From Symbiodinium natans (lineage: Eukaryota; Sar; Dinophyceae; Suessiales; Symbiodiniaceae): a stretch of DNA of 27,500 nt. Below, piece by piece: positions 23,180 to 27,500 of the stretch. The first letter of the stretch is position 1, and every line of letters starts with the position of its first letter. The DNA lies in contig CAJNDS010001258.1 in NCBI GenBank assembly GCA_905221605.1, forward strand, positions 437,220 through 464,719, read 5' to 3'. The notes below the pieces were generated by a model. That model did not search any database and was not told the DNA's origin. It was given only the letters and a program-made list of their open reading frames with translations. Position numbers and translations under genes: made by a program.

Positions 23180-24097
23180 GAGGGCCTTTTTTAGGGTTCT
23201 GGGTTGTAGGGTTTTATGGTTTTAGGGTTGATGGTTTTTGAGTTTTTGCGGTTTCGGGGTTTTTATGGTTTAGGGGTTTAGGGGTTTAGGGCTTTAGGTC
23301 TTTAGGGTTTAGGGGTTTGTTGGTTTCGAGGTTTGGGGGTATGGGCTTTGGGGCTCAATGGTTTAGGGTTTGTGCTCTAGGGGTTTTGGGGCTACAGGGG
23401 GGCCTCTTGGTCCTGGGGTTTAGGGTTTGGGGTTTAGGGTTTCGGGTTAGGGGTTTAGGGCTTTTGAGCGTGGGGTTTAGGTTTTGGGGTGTAGGGTTTG
23501 GGGTCTGGGGTTCGGGGTTTAGGGCTTGGGTTTAAGGTTTTATGGGCATTGGGTGGGTTAAGTTAAGGGTTTTCTGGTTCAGGGTTTGGGGTTTGGGGTG
23601 TAGGGTTAGGGGTCTGGGTCTGGGGTTTAAGGTTGGGTGTTTTTTTGTTGTTGTTCTTGTAGGGCTTTTATAGGCGTTGTAGGTGTTACTGTAACGGGGT
23701 TTGCAAAAAGGAGTTGTTGTAGGGCTTTGTTGCTTTAGGGCTATGACGGTGTCAGGGTTTAGGGTTTAAGCTTTCGGGTTTAGGGTTTAGGGTTTGGGGT
23801 TCAGTGATTTAGGGGTTGAGGGCTTGAAGGTTTTGGGTTTGGGGTTGGGTTGCAGGGTTTTAGGTTTGCGCTTTGGGTTTGAGGGTTTGGGTTTTGGTCT
23901 TTTGTGGTAGGCTTTTGGGGTTTTCATAGGTTGTCATGGGGTTGTAAGAATGAGTTGTTGTAGAGCTTGTGGAAGGTTTTTGAAGTTGCATGGGGTTTGT
24001 GTCGGGTGTTTTGGGCGGGTGTTTGGGCAGCCCGGGCGTTGACGGTTTTTTTCGTTTTACATCGTTTTATTGCGTTTGGGTGGTTTTAACCTTGTTT
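23180..24097. repeat. long G-rich degenerate TTTAGGG/TTTGGGG region
   Basis: About 900 bp of highly diverged G-strand repeats (TTTTGGGG, TTTATGG, TTTCGGG). The 72-codon frame at 23317-23535, rich in GFRVWGLGF, is the translation of the repeat, not a gene. Confidence 0.85.
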
Positions 24098-24215
24098 TCT
24101 AAACCCTAAACCCTAAACCCTGAACCCCTGACCCCTGAACCCTGAACCCTGAACCCTGAACCCTGAACCCTGAACCCTGAACCCTGAACCCTGAACCCTG
24201 AACCCTCCTAAACCC
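24098..24215. repeat. CCCTAAA then CCCTGAA array before exon D
   Basis: Three CCCTAAA units, then about thirteen CCCTGAA units toward exon D. The array after exon D is the mirror image (TTCAGGG first, then TTTAGGG). Confidence 0.97.
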
Positions 24216-24243
24216 CCAAAGCCCCAAACCCCGGAGAGACGAG

Positions 24244-24309
24244 GCTCTTGGGCTCTTTCACTTTCCTCGTGTGCCTCTCCAACTGGCACCACTTCCGTGC
24301 AGCCTGCGG
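24244..24309 (+). CDS. exon D: second hydrophobic segment
   Basis: Acceptor GACGAG|G. After one base it reads LLGSFTFLVCLSNWHHFRAA and C. The donor TGCGG|GCCACT (phase 2) lies 15 nt before TTCAGGG/TTTAGGG repeats. Joining to exon E reads RAACGFRRAYFVDKF. The hydrophobic part extends the segment begun in exon C. Confidence 0.6.
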
Positions 24310-24324
24310 GCCACTTGGAGATAG

Positions 24325-24398
24325 TTCAGGGTTCAGGGTTCAGGGTTCAGGGTTCAGGGTTTAGGGTTTAGGGTTTAGGGTTTAGGGTTTAGGGTTTA
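24325..24398. repeat. TTCAGGG then TTTAGGG array after exon D
   Basis: Five TTCAGGG units, then six TTTAGGG units. Confidence 0.97.
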
Positions 24399-24491
24399 GG
24401 ATGTTCGCCCCTTCTTCTAGCAGTCCTGAACAGGGATTATAGGGGGTTTAAGAATCCCTACTAGGGACTGTTAGTATAAGGGGGAACATCC
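24399..24491. repeat. 93-bp foldback (MITE-like)
   Basis: GGATGTTCGCCCCTT pairs with AAGGGGGAACATCC. Inner arms CAGTCC/GGACTG and AGGGATT/AATCCCT also pair. It abuts the TTTAGGG array directly. Confidence 0.75.
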
Positions 24492-24538
24492 CAAGTATAC
24501 GGTGTCGGGTTTAGGCTTTAGGGTTTAGGGGACTATAC

Positions 24539-24629
24539 GTATAAGGTATATGTGGGGCTTTTATCAGTTATGTCTGCGTCATATGGGGGAATCAGATTAA
24601 GGGTCCCTTCTAGGGGTCCCTCCTTATAC
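24539..24629. repeat. possible 91-bp foldback
   Basis: GTATAAGG (24539-24546) and CCTTATAC (24622-24629) are inverted. The interior also holds GGGTCCC/GGGGTCCC words like its neighbours. Weaker than the others. Confidence 0.4.
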
Positions 24630-24652
24630 ACCTTAAGTGTAGGGTTTAGATA

Positions 24653-25140
24653 AAACCCTAAACCCTAAACCCTAAACCCTAAACCCTAAACCCTAAACCC
24701 GAAACCCTATCCACCCTATGCCCTAAACCCTAAACCCCAGGGATTCCAAGGGTTGCAGGTGAGGAGCTCAACGATTTGAGGCTTCGGGGTCTTGGCTTTA
24801 TCTTGAACTGGGGGGGATGCCAACAGCCCGGTATGCAAAGCAAGGTGTTGCCTCAACCCTAAACCCGAAGCCCTAAACCCTAAACCCGAAACCCTAAACC
24901 CTAAACCCTAAACCCCTAACCCCCTAACCCCTAAACCCCAAACCCTAACCCCCGTGGACCCACTCCGCGAAGCTTTGGAGGCTTTAGATCCGTAAAGCCC
25001 AAGACCCTAAAAACCCCAGGTCCCTAAGAACCCTAAACCCTAAACCCCAAACCCCAAACCCTAAACCCTAAACCCTAAACCCCAAACCCTAAACCCTAAA
25101 CCCCAAACCCTAAACCCTAAACCCTAAACCCTAAAACATC
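24653..25140. repeat. CCCTAAA/CCCCAAA arrays and unique inserts before exon E
   Basis: C-strand arrays lie at about 24654-24740, 24858-24950 and 25028-25135, the last with CCCCAAA every two to four units. The insert 24750-24855 has one open frame (EELNDLRLRGLGFILNWGGC) but is not needed by the exon model. Exon D joins exon E in frame without it. Confidence 0.8.
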
Positions 25141-25161
25141 CTACAGCCACTAAACCTCGAG

Positions 25162-25205
25162 GTTCCGAAGGGCGTACTTCGTGGACAAGTTCTGTGTGCA
25201 CCAAG
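25162..25205 (+). CDS. exon E: DKxCxxQ motif
   Basis: Acceptor CTCGAG|G. After one base it reads FRRAYFVDKFCVHQ. The donor CACCAAG|GCAGGG (phase 1) is followed after 6 nt by G-strand repeats. YFVDKFCVHQ corresponds to the second hallmark (FxDKxCIxQ) of the SHSW family. Splicing to exon F restores HQGDPDLKRRG exactly in frame. At 44 nt it is the shortest of the seven core exons. Confidence 0.7.
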
Positions 25206-25211
25206 GCAGGG

Positions 25212-25320
25212 AGGGTCTAGGGTTTGGGGTTTGGGGTTTAGGGTTTAGGGTTTGGGGTTTAGAGTTTAGGGTTTAGGTTTTGGGGTTTAGGGTTTAGGGG
25301 TTCAGGGTTTAGGGTCCATA
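25212..25320. repeat. TTTAGGG/TTTGGGG array after exon E
   Basis: G-strand units with TTTGGGG every two or three, mirroring the CCCCAAA-bearing array before the exon. Confidence 0.93.
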
Positions 25321-25975
25321 TGGGTGGTGGGGGTTTAGGTTTTAGGGTTGGGGGGTTTGGTGCCGGGGCTCAGGGTATTTCATGGTCCGCTTTAGGGTCA
25401 CCGGCGTTTAGGCCACTGTTCACAGAATTTGATTTCGTCGCCGCTCCTCGGCGGTATTCACAGCAAGTTGGATTGATTTTGCCACATGATTCGGCAGCTT
25501 CTTTTTTCCTGTCCGGTCGGGGGGTTAGGGTTTAGGGTTTTGGATCTATGGTTTAGGGTTTGGGGGGGGGGTAGGGCAGTGCTTCTCATATCCTCGATGC
25601 CCTAACCCTAAACCTTAAACCCTAAACCCTAAACCCTAAACCCTAAACCCTAAACCCCAAACCCCAAACCCCAAACCTTAAACCCTCAATCCCTAAGCCC
25701 TAAATTCTAATAAATCAGGCGCCCTCTTTCTCCTACAAGGGCTCGCCTGAGTTCTGTCTGTGCTGAGCTACATGTCCCCTCTGTTCACGTCTGCAACACA
25801 GGTGGAAACGCACAATCTGCGGTTTAGGGTTTAGGGTTTAGGGTTTAGGGTTTAGGGTTTAGGGTTTAGGGTTTAGGGTTTAGGGTTTAGGGTTTAGGGT
25901 TTAGGCATTCCGGCCTGAGGACTTGCAGGTCAGTCGGCGACAGGTGGGATAATGGACAAGAAACCCTAATCAGTG
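25321..25975. other. intron interior with paired arrays
   Basis: Unique island at 25360-25525. CCCTAAA/CCCCAAA repeats at 25597-25710. Unique island at 25711-25820, with one frame LSYMSPLFTSATQVETHNLR. TTTAGGG x12 at about 25823-25905, then a short spacer. The second island has the exon-type flanks but is not needed to join exons E and F; it may be a cassette exon or chance. Confidence 0.5.
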
Positions 25976-26029
25976 AACCCTAAAAATCCAAGCAAGGCTT
26001 GTTGCAGAAAGCACATGTGGCCAGTTCTT

Positions 26030-26109
26030 AAAATTATGGTCCCTTTTTTGGGGTACCCTAAATAGTCGAGGCCGCCTTAGAATAAGGACCCCAAAAGGGT
26101 CCATATTTT
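26030..26109. repeat. 80-bp foldback (MITE-like)
   Basis: AAAATTATGGTCCC followed by T-run and GGGG (26030-26053) pairs with CCCCAAAAGGGTCCATATTTT (26089-26109), one substitution and a small gap. It shares AAAATTATGGTCCCTTTTT with the foldback at 11611-11709 in the opposite orientation and contains GGGTACCC. Confidence 0.72.
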
Positions 26110-26252
26110 GGAGAAGTGCCCTGAAACTCTCGATCCAAATTTTGGTGCTTAGGGCACCTTGCAATCCCAAACCCCAAGCCCTATGGGTTTAGGGTCTAGG
26201 GTTTAGGTTTTCCAAATCCTAAGTCCTTGGCCCTAAGGCCAAAACCGCACTT

Positions 26253-26310
26253 AAGCCCTAAACCCTAAACCCTAAACCCGAAACCCTAAACCCCAAACCC
26301 TGAACGCCCT
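26253..26310. repeat. CCCTAAA repeats before exon F
   Basis: About eight C-strand units with CCCGAAA, CCCCAAA and CCCTGAA variants. Confidence 0.93.
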
Positions 26311-26313
26311 CAG

Positions 26314-26364
26314 GCGACCCGGACCTCAAGCGACGGGGCGTGGCGTCCTTCGCAGCGTTCATCG
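26314..26364 (+). CDS. exon F
   Basis: Acceptor CCCTCAG|G. Two bases complete a Gly codon with exon E, then it reads DPDLKRRGVASFAAFI. The inferred donor ATCG|GCGCTT (phase 1) joins exon G to read FIGKSQRMLLLW. The order DxxLKxxGVxS before the LWSP motif fits the SHSW family as I remember it. Here the TTTAGGG array starts later, about 65 nt into the intron. Confidence 0.7.
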
Positions 26365-26427
26365 GCGCTTTGGATCCATATAGCCCTAAAAATCCCTAAG
26401 GCGCTAAGCCGCTGAGCCCCTAAAGGG

Positions 26428-26523
26428 CTTGTAGGGTCTAGGGTTTAGGGTTTAGGGTTTAGGGTTTAGGGTTTAGGGTTTAGGGTTTAGGGCTTAGGGT
26501 TTCGGGTTTAGGGTTTAGGCTTG
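26428..26523. repeat. TTTAGGG array after exon F
   Basis: About twelve G-strand units, one TTTCGGG. Confidence 0.96.
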
Positions 26524-27279
26524 CCTAAAACCCTAAAGCCCTAAAGCACTAAACCCTAAACCTCCACAAGTTATAGGGTTCTCAAGAGAAAAACTTCATG
26601 GGGGGGTACCTAGGGAACTTTCGGGAAGCTTAGGGAGCCCTAGGGAGTAATTCGTGGGGAGTGTTAGGGAACCTTGGGTTGTAGACCCCCTTGAACCCCC
26701 CTCTCCCTGAAGAACCCTTTAAACGACCCGAAAACCCTAAAGCCCTTAGCCGCTTAGCCCTACAACCCTGAATCCTAAGCCTTAAAACCCTAAGCCCTAA
26801 GCGCCCTAAGCCCTAAGCCCGACATCCGACCGCCAAGGATCTGAACCCCAATGGCCCCTCCCTCAATCCCGAAACTCATACCCAAGAAAGCCAAAACACC
26901 CTAAAGTCCTGAACCGCCCAAGCCGCAATTCCAACCGCTGAACCCTACAAGCCCTAACCCCAAACCCTATAAGCTCCAGCCCTAAACCCTAAACCCTATA
27001 AGCTCTAACCCTAAGCCTATTTGGAGCTTTGTGGTTCCCTAAATTTTTTAACCCTAATCCCCAAACCCCAAACCCTCCCTACTTTGGGCTGTTTGGAGCC
27101 TTAGGGCATAGGGGTCCCTGCAAACTTTCAACCCTCAACCCTAAAGCATGTACTATAGGTGTCGGTGTCAGCATAGCTCCTATTTGTAATCCCTTATGGT
27201 CCCTTTATATGTTTGGGAAATGACCATAGTATACGACTATAACAACCCCCAAAACCCTATTCTAAGTATTGAGGCCCTA
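26524..27279. other. intron interior
   Basis: Eroded C-strand repeats at 26524-26565, unique DNA with repeated AGGGA(A/G)C words to about 26700, diverged CCCTAAG-type repeats to about 27010, then unique AT-richer DNA. No gene is called. Confidence 0.5.
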
Positions 27280-27357
27280 AACACTAACCTCTAAACCCTA
27301 AGCCCTAAACCCTAAACCCTAAATCCTAAACCCTAAACCCTAAACCCGAAACCCTCG
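27280..27357. repeat. CCCTAAA repeats before exon G
   Basis: About ten C-strand units ending 7 nt before the acceptor AG. Confidence 0.94.
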
Positions 27358-27364
27358 CACTGAG

Positions 27365-27432
27365 GAAAGTCGCAGCGGATGCTCCTCCTCTGGAGCCCTC
27401 AGTACTTTACGCGTCTCTGGTGTACTCTAGAG
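27365..27432 (+). CDS. exon G: LWSPQYFTRLWC motif; gene continues off the window
   Basis: Acceptor CACTGAG|G. After two bases it reads KSQRMLLLWSPQYFTRLWCT and LE. LLLWSPxYxxRLWCxxE is the most distinctive hallmark of the SHSW-type family. The donor CTAGAG|GCCGTC (phase 0) lies 13 nt before TTTAGGG repeats; read through, a TGA comes at 27439. Function: a TIR-like membrane protein of unknown role. The family assignment is from memory of its motifs. Confidence 0.75.
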
Positions 27433-27445
27433 GCCGTCTGATGGT

Positions 27446-27500
27446 GGTTTAGGGTTTAGGGGTTTAGGGTTTAGGGTTCAGGGTTTAGGGTTTAGGGTGT
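27446..27500. repeat. TTTAGGG array after exon G, cut by the window end
   Basis: G-strand heptamers with one TTTAGGGG and one TTCAGGG. Confidence 0.96.

Noticed and set aside
1-27500. Window as a true chromosome end
   Set aside because: Arrays occur in both orientations throughout and none is a terminal, uninterrupted run. They are interstitial or intronic.
1-27500. Dinoflagellate spliced-leader gene or relict spliced-leader sequence, tRNA or 5S rRNA genes
   Set aside because: I looked for the spliced-leader core and for tRNA-like cloverleaf boxes by eye and saw none. A covariance-model search would be needed to exclude them.

Overview
The window is eukaryotic nuclear DNA from an alga with (TTTAGGG)n telomeric repeats. 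Scores of TTTAGGG/CCCTAAA arrays and their variants (TTTAGGGG, CCCCTAAA, CCCCCTAAA, CCCTGAA, TTTAGGC, TATTTAGGG) occur in both orientations over all 27.5 kb, with islands of unique sequence between them. The best-supported splice junctions I can read are GC-AG with a G right after the AG. Dinoflagellates of the Symbiodiniaceae type are known for GC/GA donors and AG-G acceptors and have this telomere repeat, so a dinoflagellate is my best guess. Another alga with the same telomere repeat is not excluded.

Layout. 1-3060: telomere-like arrays of both polarities with small islands, including one candidate exon (2831-2893). 3073-9292: a non-LTR retrotransposon (LINE) in the + direction, embedded in TTTAGGG repeats. 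It has a 341-residue first ORF and a 1699-residue polyprotein ordered basic/Cys region, APE endonuclease, RNase H, reverse transcriptase. The start of the polyprotein reading frame contains a 30-bp-period array of eight different small hairpins joined by a conserved GATTGACATT-like linker. 9293-27500: arrays and islands again.

The right half carries a gene in tiny pieces. Seven exons on the + strand (20331-20437, 21502-21572, 22904-22962, 24244-24309, 25162-25205, 26314-26364, 27365-27432) join in frame. They spell a membrane protein with the ordered motifs DYFVSHCWRD, two hydrophobic segments, YFVDKFCVHQ, DPDLKRRGV and LLLWSPQYFTRLWC. This is the order of an algal/dinoflagellate TIR-like 'SHSW...DKxCIxQ...RLWC' family as I remember it. 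All six joins can be made with GC donors and AG|G acceptors. Further candidate exons lie at 11153, 13597, 15112, 15581, 16082, 18124, 18295 and 18644. The gene runs off the right end.

The main discovery candidate is the architecture. In this gene each intron opens, usually 6-20 nt after the donor, with a (TTTAGGG)n array and closes, just before the acceptor, with a (CCCTAAA)n array. The two ends of every intron are therefore reverse complements and could pair in the pre-mRNA to bring the splice sites together. Heads of some exons, with their acceptor AG, are duplicated upstream inside the CCCTAAA arrays. Short 75-100-bp foldback elements sit in the introns. No rRNA, tRNA, spliced-leader gene or CRISPR array was seen. 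All exon calls come from reading the sequence by eye; no transcript or database support was available.
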